From Apostichopus japonicus (Eukaryota; Echinodermata; Holothuroidea; Aspidochirotida; Stichopodidae), in NCBI RefSeq assembly GCF_037975245.1, contig NC_092578.1, positions 5,247,001 through 5,311,000 on the forward strand: 64,000 nt of DNA. The letters run 5' to 3'. The translations under genes and the position numbers were made by a program. Of the stretch, positions 12,001 through 27,700 are shown piece by piece (position 1 is the first letter of the stretch; each line of letters starts with the position of its first letter). The notes below the pieces were generated by a model. It saw only the letters and a list, made by a program, of their open reading frames with translations, had not been told where the DNA came from and ran no database searches.

Positions 12001-15000
12001 GGTTTTTTTTTACAAATTTTCGACTTTGACTCCAAAAATTAAACCATTAACTTTTAATATTTTACCATAATGCTATGACAGACTTGTGGGATTCATTGGC
12101 TCCTTACCTCCCTTTGGATTATGCCCTTCACCTCTGGAGCTCCCCCCAGGGTGGGGAAGGACCTTTTGGGTCATGTGGGACTATAGTTACAAAGCTAAGG
12201 AACATTTGAGTTTATAAAGGGAACCTCATAGGTCAATAGACAGAAAGCATGGAAAGTTGACTTACTGCAGTATTTTTCGTCCGAGCCATCTGCACAGTCA
12301 ATCTGGGCATCGCAGACATAGGAACTAGCCACACATCCACCGGACGTACATTCAAATTCCCACGATTCACAAACTGCGAGATAATGTTCAAGTTTATATT
12401 AAACCAAAAATTTCAAAACTTATTATAGTCTGCCATGAATATGCAAATGGAACATTATCATGTCAGCCAGTTGGGACAATTTTCTAATGCTAATACCTCT
12501 CTAAACTGTCCTCCCATATCATGCTTCAAAGCACTTGTATTGACAGTACAAACAGTTCGTGACCTTCACCATAGAAACATGATATTCATACTGCTCGTAC
12601 TGACAATACGAGTGCTCTGAAGCGGGATATGCCGGTACAGTACCCAAAAATTGTCCCAACTGGGTGATCATGTTTATATATGCTCTGACAAAAGAAAAAC
12701 CATCTTTATGAATGAAACACAACTACTACTGTTAAGGCAAACCATCACAATAGTGAATTGACCTAAAGGGCCTCGATTAGATCGATTAGTTAAGCTCCTG
12801 ATAGCAGAGCACACTGATACACTAAATGTGTGAAGCATTCTCAATTGAGATGGGTTTAATTTGCAAAAAGAAAAATTAAACCGGTAAAGAAAAACTCTCC
12901 CTGAAGAAGAAAAATACATTATGGATTTACCTTCACAAGGATCTCCTTTGCAACCAATCTGTCCATTTTCACAAGTACTGTTGGAGGATTAAATTTTTAC
13001 ATTTTTGCATAAACAAGAAATCTTGTAACAGAACCAATTTATTCAAAAAGTTTCATGATTATTATATTGCTGATAATTACAAGATATGTTAATTAAAGAA
13101 GCCGGCTGATTCTGATGGGAGACCAATTAACATATCCATATACCAACATATGAATTCTCTTATAAACACCCTATCAAAGATTCTTTCCTGCAACGTATAT
13201 AAGCATAAATTAGTCTTATCGAGTGAAACGGTATATCATTTGCATAATATGACACGGTTCCCTTAGAGTACATTTCTATTTAGTAGAATGTTGGCAATCA
13301 AGAGAGTCTAATACAACCGGAATATTCAAAGAAACTTTCCGATGGTAAATAATCTGGGACTTACACTGGAATATTAAATTTAATATTCAGCACTGGTTTT
13401 TGAGTCCAACATAACACTTACTTTGTACAGCGAGGTACGGTTATAGTTAAGCTTTACAGCTTTGATTGATTTAGTGAATCGTAAGGGTTACTACGGCAAC
13501 AGAAGCTCATGTGATCATCTTGAATGAAGAAGACTGGCATATATCAAGTCCTCCATTTTATAGAGTGTTCATAGAATTACTAGGTGGAACAAAGATGGAT
13601 CGAAAAAGGATCACATGCATCCGAAACACGGATCATTTGGACAGCTGAGAGAGTACATGTACATGTGTAGAAGACATTTAGGGAAGGTGGTTGGAGGTTT
13701 GAATAGTTTAGAAGAAAAAAAAATTACCAATTTTGACAATTCATTTCAAAGCTAGTTCCGGCTGGTATCTCCTTGCCATCCACTATACAAGGACAGGACT
13801 CAACTGCTACACATCCATCACCTATAGTTAAAATGAAAACACAAGGATAAATCCATTGCTGAAACGTTAGCTAGCTTCAGTATTATTGAAGAGCCGGATT
13901 TCCAAAACGTGGAAACGTTAAATATTCAATGTAGGTATGGTAAGTCCAACATCATGTATTAAATTATTCATAACTTAAGATATGATTATGTGAAGTTGGC
14001 ATACATAGTTTGACTTGATCTATTGATGTCGGAAAGCTGTAAATTTCTGACAAATTTTGTGCAAATTGATAAAAATATATTAAACAAATAGGAATTAAAG
14101 TTACCAGAATCTACTGTTCCTTCAGGGCAATGACATCCTTCCAGGCAGTCATCAAAGTCCAATTCCCAGTCACTCGTTAAATGTTCATGGCAACTGTTCA
14201 CACCTTCGTTACCACAGGGGTGATACTCAGACCCCCCTTCACACTGAATCGCTTAAAGAAAGAAAAAAAGAGATAAATAAATAATTAAAAATGATAATAA
14301 AGTACAGTGCTTGTGTTTCTATTCAAAAGTTAAAAGTGACCATTTACAACTTCACATCAGCTTGATTTTAATTTAAATAACTAAATAATGCAATGCTTAT
14401 TAATATGAAATTTCATCTAATATGAGTTTTCATCATGCAAAGGGGTGTACTCTGGGCTCTTGTTTCAAATTTAAGTCTCAATGAAGACAGTGTAACTTAT
14501 GATCTAAACTCTAGCTTGCAGAATTTACAAACAGCTGAGTAATTGACTTAGTAAGTCAAATTTCCTTCTTTGAAAAATGAAAATAAAAAGAATGGGGGGG
14601 GGGGTCAGGTGGATTTGTTGTGGCCCCATTTTATATATTTTAATTTTTAAATATTAAAATAAAGTTCATTCAGTTAATAATTAATTAAATCGTGAGAATT
14701 GTCTAACTTCGAAAAAATTACAAACACACTTTGATATGAAAATACTCAGCAAGTATCAATATGATATTAAAATACCAAAGAAACGTGTAGATTTGAAAAG
14801 AAATACAACCTAGCTTTAACACACAAACAAATGTTTTGATACTCCGTCACAAAAGGAGTGACAGGATGGATAGCCAAAGAAATGGGATGCATTTATGGGG
14901 TGCCATGGGATGTAGTTTTTCAGAGAGTGTCACTACCCGACAAGCCCTATAGGGTTTTTTTAGTACACTTCCTTTCACAAGTTTTGTTTCTTATCTCCTT

Positions 15001-18000
15001 CTATGTTATATGTCTTACTTATGTTGTGATAGAACAAAAATAAATGAAATCAAATGAAAATGAAATTTATACTTCATTTGTAGATGCAGCTATCTAGGTT
15101 AAGATGTTGACTTACGACAAAGATCTTGTGACCTCCATCTTATGTGTACGTTTCTCTGGGAGCAGGCGTCCGCATAGGATGCTATGGCTGTGCACATACA
15201 TTCGCAATCGCCTCCCATGTCACAGCTGGCAGGATGAACGAAAAATTAAAAAAATTATGATAATGAAATCAATTATGAAATTAATTATAATGAAAAGTAA
15301 TTACAAAGTTTGAGGTAGTCTGTAGGTGAGAGGAGATACCATAATATTGTGCCTTCTGTGTGGATTTTCTCAAACATATCCATTAAAATAATACCTAAAT
15401 ACATACCTTCAATATATTAATACTCTAAGACTATTATGTAAAGTTTTACAACACTGTTTTGAATTTCATCAGGTTTTGTGTGTTTTATAGTAATGATAAC
15501 AAGTGTCATATTTAATTAATAACAAATAATACGTCAGATATTATTCATTTAAGGTTTAATTCATGTCAATGATTAATATGTGACTGGATATATATTTGCT
15601 TGGAACTTTTCCAATTAAAATAGAGATGCAATGAAATGTATGAGATACCAAATAAATAAATAATAAAATAAAACGCCTGCCAAGTTTGAATAAACACCAA
15701 CAAACCACTTGTCTTGTGACTAATCTAAAGTACCATGAATTAATATTGTAATAATTTAAATCCATTCCGCAGATTATTAAAAAGGATTACTAAATATTAA
15801 ACACATGGATTGTAAAAATATGGAGGAAGAATTAAAATATTGGACTGAGGTCATCTGACATGAACTAGAGACCCTGTCATGTTTTACACTTTCAAAATGT
15901 GTCATAAAGATAACCTTTGACCTTCACAGTTTAGGCATTTTGAATACTCACCCACATGAGTCGTAGACACAGAGCTTGATGAAAGGTTCCGGGTCAATTT
16001 CATCATGGCAAGCTTTAAACAGGGCCTGTTTCATGACGCCACACTTACGCAGAGCCCAAGCTTCCCGATGAGGGTTTGCCTGTTTGTTTCAGAAATAAAT
16101 GAACAAACGATATTATTTTATAAGTACAACCTTTCGTTTAGACCTAATTAAAAGTCTGAGTATGCTTCAGAATGTGACCATTTCTCATCTAAAATGTTAA
16201 TTTTGTCTGACGGAGTACCCCAGACCCAGACCCACCCTTGTCAATTTCATCATAGCAAGACTTAAACAGTCCCTGCTTCTTGACGCCGCACTTACGCAGA
16301 GCCCAAGCTTCCCGATGAGAATTTGCCTGTTTGTTTCAGACATAAATTTCCCTTCATTTCATTAATTTATTTCTTTGTTTCATCACAACATTCAGGTGAT
16401 GATGAAAAAGAACATATAAAGTAACAAAGGTACAAAGAGTTGTGAAAGGACTTGCTCTAAAAAAACCTTTATGGCTTAACGAGTAGAGCACTCCCTATGC
16501 TTTACAATGAAAATATACATAAATATGTCTCTAAACAAGAAAAAAAATGAACAAATGATTTTATTTTATTAGTACATCCTTTTGTGACATCTATTGACTA
16601 CACGACACCTTTCGTGTAGACCTAATTAATAGTCTAAATTAGCTTCAAGAATGCGACCATTTCTCATCTAAAATGTTTAATTTTGTCTGACAGAGTACCC
16701 AGACCCACCCTACATGGGAGACCCCCGGGGCCCCATCCTCCTTTAAAAATTCATGGATCGGCCCTTTTGTCCACAGTTTAATTGTCTCGCCATCGTTCAA
16801 TTTGAATGTGTTCAATCTGCTTTCATTTCAGTTTGCCTCTAAAAAAGTTTCCTGCTTACAGCTAGGTCTCTAACATTCATGTGAATCATTTTATTATTAT
16901 CAACCTAACCCAAATGCAAAAAATAAACAGCCAATATTGGCTAAACTTTGTTTTACTTGAAACTAGATCTGAATCATGGATGTATTATTATCATTTTGAA
17001 ATATCCACTTTGTTAAACCACATTTCTCACACTGTTCATATTATCTCTATTTCACATACCTCACATGGATGTTGTATATCTTCCAGCAAGATGTCAGAAC
17101 AACCTGTACTTATCTTCCAGCTGTTTGCGAAATTATCCGCCAATTGCTCAAACATGCCGTTCCGTGCTTGAAAATCGTTCTCTTGGTTACCATCAAAGTT
17201 CCCGCACAGGCCAGACAGGGCGCCCTCGTACTTTGGCTCCACGGATACGTACACTCTAGTGCCTGTGAAACGACAGTCGAATTTTAAATAGGATTTTCGA
17301 CTGAAACTTTTCTTTCTTTCCCATCACTCTATGTTTGCAAATTGTGCTTGTTTATCTGTTGAATCAACTTTGGATGTGGGTGAAGTTACCCTGAATCCAT
17401 TTGGAAATAAAGATATTATAATTCACTATGAACTAAACAGGTACGATTAATTACCCATTGTGGTTTAGTCTGAATTGCTCAAATGTGAAGAGCTACAAGA
17501 ACCAATATTCTATAAAGCACTTACCTGCATCCCAGAGTACTTGTAGCCCCAGACGTGCTTGAAACACATAAAACAAGCCGGATCGTTCAATCTTCCAATT
17601 GGCGTAGTATTTTGGGACCTGAATCGCTACGTCGTTCACCGAGATGTCTCCTCCTTTGACCAGCGTGATCTTCTCGCTCTCGCCGAGAGTGATCTCGATG
17701 GTACGTGTGCAGGTGATCCCCCCTGAACCGCACTGGACGTTCTCTACCTCCACGGAATAGGTCCCGTTGACCTCCTCGAGGAGAGTGTAACGACAATCCC
17801 CGACGAATGAGTAGCTCCGTCCGTCAAATGTCTGGTAGTGGCCCTCTCCAATGGCAGAACAGGTACCTGGTGAAATATAAACCCAAAAATGATCTTTTTT
17901 AGAGAATGTCAACTATGTTTGTTTTTATACAGACTTGTTAATCATAAAATGTGTTAATTCTGGGCCCAGCTTACAATCATTAGATATACTGCTCAGAATG

Positions 18001-18269
18001 GAAAGCTTGCTTTCTCCTTAGAGGTGGCAAGTCTCGGAATTTTGAGCACTATCATGTTTATTTCAAAGAAACTGTGTTCGTAAGAGCTGCTGGCTAATGT
18101 ACAAATTAAAAGCATTTTACCGTGACATTCATCTTGAGTGCAAATCCATCTTGATCCTTGGCAAACACTGCAAAGAAATTATCCACAATTAGTTTCAGGA
18201 CAAGAATTAATCTTGAAGTGATTCGGAAATAAGTCAGTCTCCACTCGGGCAAAGTTGGCCACAAAAATG

Positions 18270-18301
<32 letters not shown>

Positions 18302-18735
18302 AATGTAAATCGTAATGAGTTGGAAAATCAAGAACAGTGAAAAAACTTTCAGCCTCCACCGGGGTTCGAACCACAGGCCTTCCGCTCTGTACGCGGACAC
18401 CCTAACCAAAGGGCTATGGACGCTGATTGTATGTCCAGAGGTTCGAAACCGGTAAGGAAGGTCGTAATTCCACTGTAGGCATTTGTCACCTGTATCGAAC
18501 AATACTAGTTCTGTTTTTGGTGACATATTTTGCCTTACTCTAGAGATCAAACATGATGCTAACCAACTCGAAATCATTTGTGATTCCTAAAGTCGGATCT
18601 TGAAAGAGATACTTTGAACAGACTTTATGTTAATGCAATGGAGGTAAACGACAAAGGCAAATGAATATATATATATGAAAATCGTAATGAGTTGGAAAAT
18701 CAAGAACAGTGAAAAAACTTTCAGCCTCCGGGAGG

Positions 18736-18771
<36 letters not shown>

Positions 18772-21700
18772 AACTATTGTTTTAGACTGGAGGTAACAAG
18801 GATGTAACAAATGTCTGCATTAGCTGAACATACATTTTACAATCTGTCAGATGTACACTGCCGGCTGTCAATTGCACAAAGCAATTAAAGAACATATACT
18901 GGTCATGACACAACAATATTTCATACGACATGGCAGAGTTTGCAATCCAACTATTGTAAAGTGACTCGCACTATACAGTAGTGTGACATCAGAGGGTAGG
19001 GGTGACCCCAGCACCTTGAAGAAAAAAAAGCTGCAACACAGCTTTGTCAGATGTGGAAGCAATGAAGTCCTGTTCCATGGCTGCTTTCCAGGTTGTATCA
19101 AATGCCATTGAAGTGTAATCTTTGATTTACACATGGCAAGATAAATGCAACTTTTGCATGGCACTCTTTTCAGCAAACAAGGAATACCACAAAGTTAAGG
19201 CTGGATAGAATTTTTAGATCCCGGTATACTCGTAATTCTGAGGCCAAAAAGTCTGAATCCTATGTTAGCTAAACAATTTCTGAACTTAATTCTATCATAA
19301 TACTTTTGAGTATTATTAGTGAATAGTGAATGGTACAGACCAGTTGTTGCAAGCGTCCAATGTTACAGTCTCCCCTTGGTCGTACTGGCGGCCGCCATGG
19401 TAACAGGGACAGCTGTTTGGTGTCACACAGACAGTTCCCTGTACAGGAACAGAAACATGCCAGATTGTACTTGAAACCAAGCAATGACAAAATATTCATA
19501 GAAACCAAAATGAAAACAAAAATATGTTTATAAAATAACAAAACTGAGAGAACAAAATGATATATGTATAGATCATAACTGAAAAACTAATTTGACAAAA
19601 AGGTGCAAAAAATGATAAAAATATCATCATCAACTCACGTCCAGAACATATCCATCTGGGCAGGAGCATCCGGGACGGCTCTGGGATGTACAAGGGGTGT
19701 AATGCTCCATGTTCTCACAGGTTTCGGGGCACGGTGTTGCGTGGACGTCATACACTTGGTTGGCGGGGCAGAGCAAAGTCCCCTCGCAGCCTTCCTTCTG
19801 TTCGCAGTGGAAAGATCCGTTAACGCATGTACTAGAGGGGAAAGGATGACATCATTGAAAAGAAAAGGTTATCAGTATGTAATTTATTAAATATTAGTTA
19901 TTACAAAATTAAAATTAATCTAAAGGTGATACGTGTAAGAAAAACCCATCATGTTTGATTTTTACTCTGTAATACTTTGTCGACAAACTATATCATCAGA
20001 CTCCATATCCGATAGATTTTTCCATCTCAAAGATATTGATTGGCAAATCATGTTGAGATTTCCTTCTTTACTAAAATAGCCACAAAACATAAATATTTAA
20101 CGTCACCCCAAAGTATACGCAACCTGGTCTGTGATATAAGAGTTAACTGCACATTGACAGGTTTGATTAAAACTAATTGCACGTCGCCTGAAACTTTTAG
20201 TAAACAACAACAAACAAGTACACTAATCACTACTTTGGAAATAAATCATGGCAAAAACCAGAAGGATTCTTTGTTATATTTTATCAGTTTTATTGCTTGC
20301 AGATCAGTTTTTAAGTTCATTATCCCCTATCCAACTCTATCCACCGTAAAAGTTTGAGGAACCACATTTGGTTCACAAGCCACAGTCTATAGCATAAGAA
20401 TTTCCCACAAACCTGCAATATATTTCATTGAATTATTCATTAATTTTCATTGTTAGGTATCAAGCCTCTCCTAATAATATAGCATAGACCATGAGAAACT
20501 ACATGTCTCAAAATTTCAAATAATTGCCAGCATGTTTATACTCAGTCTATTATTTTCAGTTGAGATATGAAGTTTGCATGAATGTGGATTCTCTGTAACT
20601 TGTAAATAACTTTTTCAAATGGGAGTGGCTATTGTGAAGTCTCTATATCTATAAACCAGAGAAAGTTCTAACAAATAATCCCACTTGTTTCAGTATTTCA
20701 GGTTGTCATCAAAACCACCAAGTCTCCATTCTCACATAGAACCCTCTAATCAATTCTGGAAAAATCTTACAGATTTACCACACTTCACAGACTTACCAAA
20801 CTTCACAAAGTTCATCAATGACAGTTCCAGCCATGTAGGATTTATCGTCATGGTGACAGGGGCATTCAGCTGGTCTTATACAGTTCCCCTCGTCGTCCAA
20901 GACCGTCCCCGTGGGACAATTGCATCCTTCCACGCAGTCATCTGTCTCGGAGCACTGTATGCTTAGATCTCGACAGGTTTGTCCACAGGTTGAACCGCAC
21001 TCCTGGTAAACTTGTCCTCCCGAACATGTTACGCCTGACATGAAGAAAACAGTAAACAGTGTATTCTGGCGCAAATGTTACTTCAATATATTTATTACAG
21101 TAACACGCTGACAGATCTGCCAAAGATAAGGAACAATCTGTGCACAATACAGAAGACAATATTCCCTTCATTGGACCTAATTTAAACATTTTCGTAAGCC
21201 AGAAAACTTAGACCTGGTGTTTTTATACCTTCAATTTGGTTTCTTTCTACAATATTGTACCACATGTTTACTGTTTATCTTTCAAGTGAAATATTGATCA
21301 AATTTCACAAATGAACAAATTTATCAACTTTTTATTCCATTTCCTTGTGTTTCTTGTGTTGATTGCAGTTCTTGATTAAAATGCAGTTGTTCTCCTTCCT
21401 AAAAGACTAAAATCATTTAACTCCTTCATACAAATTAATTAATAGAGGCAATTTTGCAGAACTATCTTCTTCAGGAAACAAAACTACATACATCAGAAAT
21501 CAAATAGTTCTTCACCTTCCTAGAAACAAATTTCCTTACCGCAAAATTCATGAATTAGCGGATGATCCCTCCACTCGATGAAGACTCCGTTCGAAGCGCA
21601 TTCTGTAGCATAGCTAGCTATAGCCTCGCACAGACAGTCGTTTGTATAAGCAGTGTCGCACGCGCACACGTCAAACGTGCACATGTCAAAGAAAATGTCC

Positions 21701-24700
21701 GGACCGACGCTTCCGTGGCAGGGACGAAAGTGGCTCTCCTTTATCAGACCGCATTTCTCGTACGAAAACGTTTTCATGTGTGAATTGAGGTCACACGGAG
21801 GGATGGATATCCGTGGCATATCTTCTATGCACTCTGGATCCAAGGAGAATTTATTAGCAAAAGATATGGCATTGGTCTCTACATCGCCCGCTGGGGTCAT
21901 AAAGTCGTTGTTTTGATTGGCGTCGAACGTACCGCAGAGCCCCCGAACCTAGGGAGAGCAACACGGAAGGAGTTTGTGGGTGGAGTTGCAAGAAAATGCA
22001 GAATAAGAATAAGTATAGTATATATATAAATATATATATGGTGTTCATGACAGAAAGTGCAAAAACACAATACTTACTTTTACGACATCACACCAAATTC
22101 ATGATGCTTGCAAACCTTTTGTCTACCAATCTCTTTTTTTCCCCAGGCTTCGGCTATAAGTGGAAACTAGTAAAATATAGCTTTAAAAACTGTTTATTTA
22201 GCTATCATTCTTATATATTAAACTCCATGAAGCTAGCAGAATATGCCAAAACCCAATAATTCACTACCAGGCCAGAACAGAAAATAAGACAAGGAAATTT
22301 TCCAATTTCAGGATAATATTTAGGAACGTTATTTTATGACTCACCTTGTGCATATATGTCGGTGTGAGCGTCACGTAGACCTTATTCCTGCCGTCCCATT
22401 TGATCAGAACTCCGAAACTCTCCACGATGACGTACTGCGCCGACCCCCGTCTGACCATGATGTGGTCCAGGACGAACGGGACGGTTATTTCTTCGTCGTT
22501 CACCAGGACTTGCATGCCTTGGAGGAGCTGTACGGTTGTGCCGTTAATGATGACCGTGACAGCTCGGGTACACGTGACACCCTTCCCCACGCCGCATTCC
22601 ACATTCTCGCTGACGACGGAGAAAGAGTTATCCACAAAATCCTTTACGAGGGAAAAAAAAAGACAACCGGTTATAAATATTTTCGAAATGAAAGATTGAT
22701 TCACGACGAAAACAAAAGACATTTGACAAGGATCATTTGAATTCTGTAAATGAAAATTCTCGCTGACGACAGAGAAAGAGTTAGCCACGAAATCCTTTAC
22801 GAGGGAAGAAAAGAGAAAAAAGAGGTACAGAAAGGAAAAACCGGTACATGTAAGAAAAAATACAACTGGTTATAAAATATTTTCGAAATGAAAGATTGAT
22901 TCACAACAAAAACAAAAGACATTTGAAAAGATCATTTGAATTCTGTAAATGAAAATTCTCCCTGACAACAGAAAAAGAGTAAGCCACGAAATCCTTTACA
23001 AGGGAAAAAAAGAAAAAAGAGGTAAAGAAAAGAAAAACCGGTACATGTGAGAATAACAACAACCGGTTATAAATTTATTTTTGAAATGAAAGGTTGATTC
23101 ACGACCAAAACAAAAGACATTTGAAAAGGATCATTTGAAGTTTGCAAAATGTAAATTAAATTTAAATACCAACTTAACTTGATCAAAGAACTCCTAATTC
23201 CAATTAACATCATTATAATTGAACACTACTCTTTATACAGGATTCAATTCTGTTCCCTTTTATTCCTTTTCTCAAATCAAACATGTTTCCTTTCGAGGCA
23301 GTGGATAAAGATGCAGGTTCTTTGCATTTGGAAAGTCAGCAAAAACATTCAAAAAGTACCTGGTTGCCTTTTCATAATAACCAAATTATCCTCTTGCAAG
23401 TTTATCTCCTTTAAACTCTTTCATCTCCTCAATCGATTCATTTCCTCTCTCCATTTTTATTCTCACTGCCCTTTGTTCTGTCCAAATCTATTCTATTAAT
23501 TTCTCCAATGAATTTGTTTTGATTTGATTTGTGTTTCCATCTGTCTATAATTGTTTTCCTTAGTCTGTTATCATTTCAGTTTGCCTTTGAAGAAGGTCCA
23601 TTTTTTTCATTTCATTTTCATTTATTTATTTCCAGTATAAATATAAATATTTATAAACAGGACATCACAGTTGAGTACGTAATAAGGAAATATTATTTTA
23701 AAAGGTAAGTGTACCAAAAACAAAAACAAAATATTTATATATATACAAAACGTACAAGTGCAGCTGTCTACAATAAATTATTCAGATTACCATTTTGTAA
23801 ATAAATAGCAGCACGATAAATAAAGCTATTTCTATACACATTAACTCTGAATTTTGGTGTTATTGCTTTGTTTCTCAAATTATACCTAGTAGTTTCTCGA
23901 AGTAGAGAGTTAAGTTCGGTATGCAAAGAATGTCTGTCATTTCTCTCTATGCAATTTACACTTCTAGCTGCTAGGATCGAAAGGTCAGGGTTTCTTAGTT
24001 CTATATTTAAACCTTTACACATTTTTGAAACTAGATAATATTTAAGTAGCTAGTTAATGGTTTAATTTAGCTGTTTAAATTAATTATTCATACTTTTAGG
24101 GAATTCACTTGTATCCATTTGAAGTTGATGACTTTTTTCACAAATCCTGATTCCATTCTTGCAGACTAAAGTAGCTGATTATTCTTATTTTTTTACCTTT
24201 AAGCTGTCGACTATGACACCATGCAACACATTGCATCAAATTAAAAGTGAGGGTTTATCTTTTTTTAAATAATTTAAATAAGGATGACATATAAAAACAC
24301 CTTCGCATGGCATATTCATAATTTATTTCTAAAAAACTTACCTCAACTAAGATATATCTACATCTTCCCTGGAAATCATATTTCTTATTATCAAATGTCA
24401 GGTAGTGTGGATCGCCTGTAGCCTGACAGGTAGCCTGGCATATATCTTGTGTACAGTTCCACATACCGGAATTGCAGACGCTAAAATTAAACAAGAAGAA
24501 GGAATAACACTACCAGGCTTATGGGAAATGGGGAGAGGGGGGGGGGGGGTTGAACCTCAAGGACAATCATGTCACCAGGCCTGATTATTCAATTCTTCAT
24601 GAAATACATATTGAAAATAGTTATTATTCATCCTATATTTTGTTAGGGCCCCATACCAACGTCTCCAGAACTAGTAAGAAACCCACTGACGACGGCATTG

Positions 24701-27700
24701 TTAGTAATGCTTGAGGCCAAACACAATCTAGCTAATTCATTGGGGAGGGGGGTGTGAGGGGGCATGCTATTCTGAACCCCTAGAGCATTTAATCCACAAA
24801 TTTAACATAACACAAAATGTGACAGAACACGAGGAATCGTTACACAAGAAATGCATTCTTTATTTTGGCTTGAAACAAGAAAATGACTATATAATCAAGA
24901 TTTGATGTTAATAAAAACATTGTTACAGCACGGGGCTTATTATTGCTTCAAACCCCATACATTCATACCAAACCCTTCTTTTGTATAACAAAAAAAAGTT
25001 GTCATTTCCCAAGTTAGCTATCCTTTGATAAAAAAAATTAAAACGAATACTAGAAAGACTTGATTAAACATTTTCCGGCTCGATTTTCTAAACGAAAAAA
25101 ACATAAAGAACTGTTGTAGTTTGCTATTAAAGTTCCCTTTACATAATTCTACGGTTTTCACAGATTAATAGAGGAGAATAAAGACCTATTCTGAAATTAA
25201 AACAAAGAAATGAAAAAAGAACCAAAGGATAGAACTTGATGGACAAGAATTTTCTCACCAGGTATTACATTTCGAAGGTATTGATGCCCCGGGCGGATAT
25301 TTCTCTCTGTTATGGGTACAAGGGCACTGCTCTACCGCGAGGCACCGACCATCGTCCAGGACCGTCCCCGGTGGGCACTGGCATCCACTGATACACTCGC
25401 TATTGCAATGCCTTTGAAGTTCATCGGAGTTCTGTGCATTGCACGTAGGTGGACAGAGAGTTCCACATTCGCTGTACAATTGAACATCTCCACATGTCTT
25501 AGCTGAAGGAAGCAAATATGATGCGCAATTATTTCACATTACAAAGTTAATTTAAAAAAACGGATGAAACTTTCAAACTGGAAACATGCTTATTTAGACA
25601 AAAAGTTTGGCATCGTCTGTATAAACGGCACGTCTTCTGAGACGTTTAGAGTTACGTCTGAAACAGTAACGATGTAACAGTAACGATGTAACAGTAACGA
25701 TCTAACAGTCAAGATCTAACAGTAACAATCTAACAGTAATGATCTAACAGTAACGATATAGCAGTAACGATCTAGGACCAAGCACCTAGTATAAAGCTTC
25801 TTCAAAGATTTAATTTAAGATAAAATTTCGGCATCGTCCGTATAAACAGCATGTCTTCTGAGACGTTTAGAGTTACGTCTGAAACAGTAACAATCTAACC
25901 GCAACAATCTAGCAGCAACGATCTATGACTAAGCACCTAGTATAAAGCTTCTCCAAAGATTTATATATTCAATTCAAGGGCTTTTGAGTATGAGTAACCT
26001 CGGGGTTACTCTACGATAATTAGGTCAAAAGTATGAAATTTGGATTCCTCTGGAGACATTAGAAAAGTGGAGAATAAATTACTGTAAAACTTACGACAAA
26101 AGTCTTCGTTCCTCCAGTCAAGCGCTACTTTCTGCCTGGCACACTCTCTTGCGTATGTTTCCATAGCAACACAGAGGGCTTCCATCAGTTCATCTTCTGA
26201 GTCACTGAATTGACACAAATCGTGTACACACTGCTTGTAGAATAGGTTCGGGTCAACCTGTCACGGAAAGACAAAACTGTAATCCAAAAGTGGTCGCAGC
26301 ACTTGAAAAAAAAATTTGAGCTACTGCATGTTTGTATCATTGTTCGTATCATTTGTTTGTATCATATCGTTTGTAACATGTTTGTATCAATTGCTGTTTG
26401 TATCATTAAGAAACTAAAATCCTGGGCGGAAGTAAAACTGCAATGTTTTCCTCTTTAGCAACAATTGGAAAGTTTAATACCTAAACCATGAATGACAGGT
26501 TATTAAAAAAGTTTTAGAATATTTTTTTCTAACAATGCTGTCAATTGCTCAGGGGCATAACCATGTGTCCTTGTTGGGGGGAGGGGGGGCATGGTGGGGC
26601 TTTATCCCCTCAGAATAAAATCTGAGGGAGGACTCAGCCCCACACACTGGCCAGACAGAAAATTACCAACAAATTCCTAGTGTTTACAGTAAATAGCAGA
26701 AGACTCTTTAACATTGTTTAAAAGTTGCAAAAAATAGCACCATTTCTAATCAAAGCTCCTTCCAATTTACAAATATATCTCATATCTTGGCCCTCCCCTG
26801 CCCCCCCCAAACACCCCCAGTACAAAACTGGTGGTTGCTGCCCAGGCAATTGTTTGCCTCTTTCACTGAGGTACACACGATAAACATAAGACAAATTTGA
26901 CGATTTTCCTAGTTTTGGGCAACCTTGTGCAGCCCTAAAATATAGCATATGTTTTTGGCATGCAGAGATTATGATCTGATTCACTTTTAAGTTAGAGTTG
27001 TAACAAAGCTGCAAATAAAAGATTCCAAGTTAAGAAATAAAGTTTTATACTAATTTTCTTAAATTCAGCATTATATCATGCCTGGTATTGCAATGCCCAA
27101 ATAAGTGATGATGAGTATCCCTCACTATGTGTTTGACCTTTGACCTTTAACTGACCTTGTCATGACAAGCGTGGAACTCTGCAGCTGTCGAGGGAATACT
27201 GCAAAGGCCCTGAGCTGTCTCCAGCAATGAATTATCTCCTTCACATGGCACAGTTTCAGCTGGATGATCACAGGGCTGGGAAAAAAAAAATAAAAAAAAT
27301 TCCATCAAAAAATATAAACATTTTAATACTAAGTTCAAATGAAAAAAAAAAATTAAATATTAATTCTTGACTAAAATTTGTTTTTATATAAAATACCACA
27401 ATTTTGATGAATTTTAAAGTAGTAAATATCCTTCTTTGATATGCAAGTTTTTGGGGGCTTTGGGGGCGTAATCGCCAATAAATAGTTGCTGCAATGAAAC
27501 CGCTGGAAATTAATCCATGGTAAAAAATTCATCATTGGCATAGTAAACCCTAATAACCAAGAAATTCCTTACTAAAAGGTTTTGCATTGAATTTTTTTTT
27601 ATACAACCCCCTACTCTTTCACTAAATTTTTAATTTTTGCATTTATGGCACAAAGTCACTTTTCATTTGACGTATTAATTCCAAGAAAATATTTTCATAA

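Noticed and set aside
26541-26950. Possible hAT-like element starting with caggggcataacca
   Set aside because: I could not find matching inverted ends or a target duplication.
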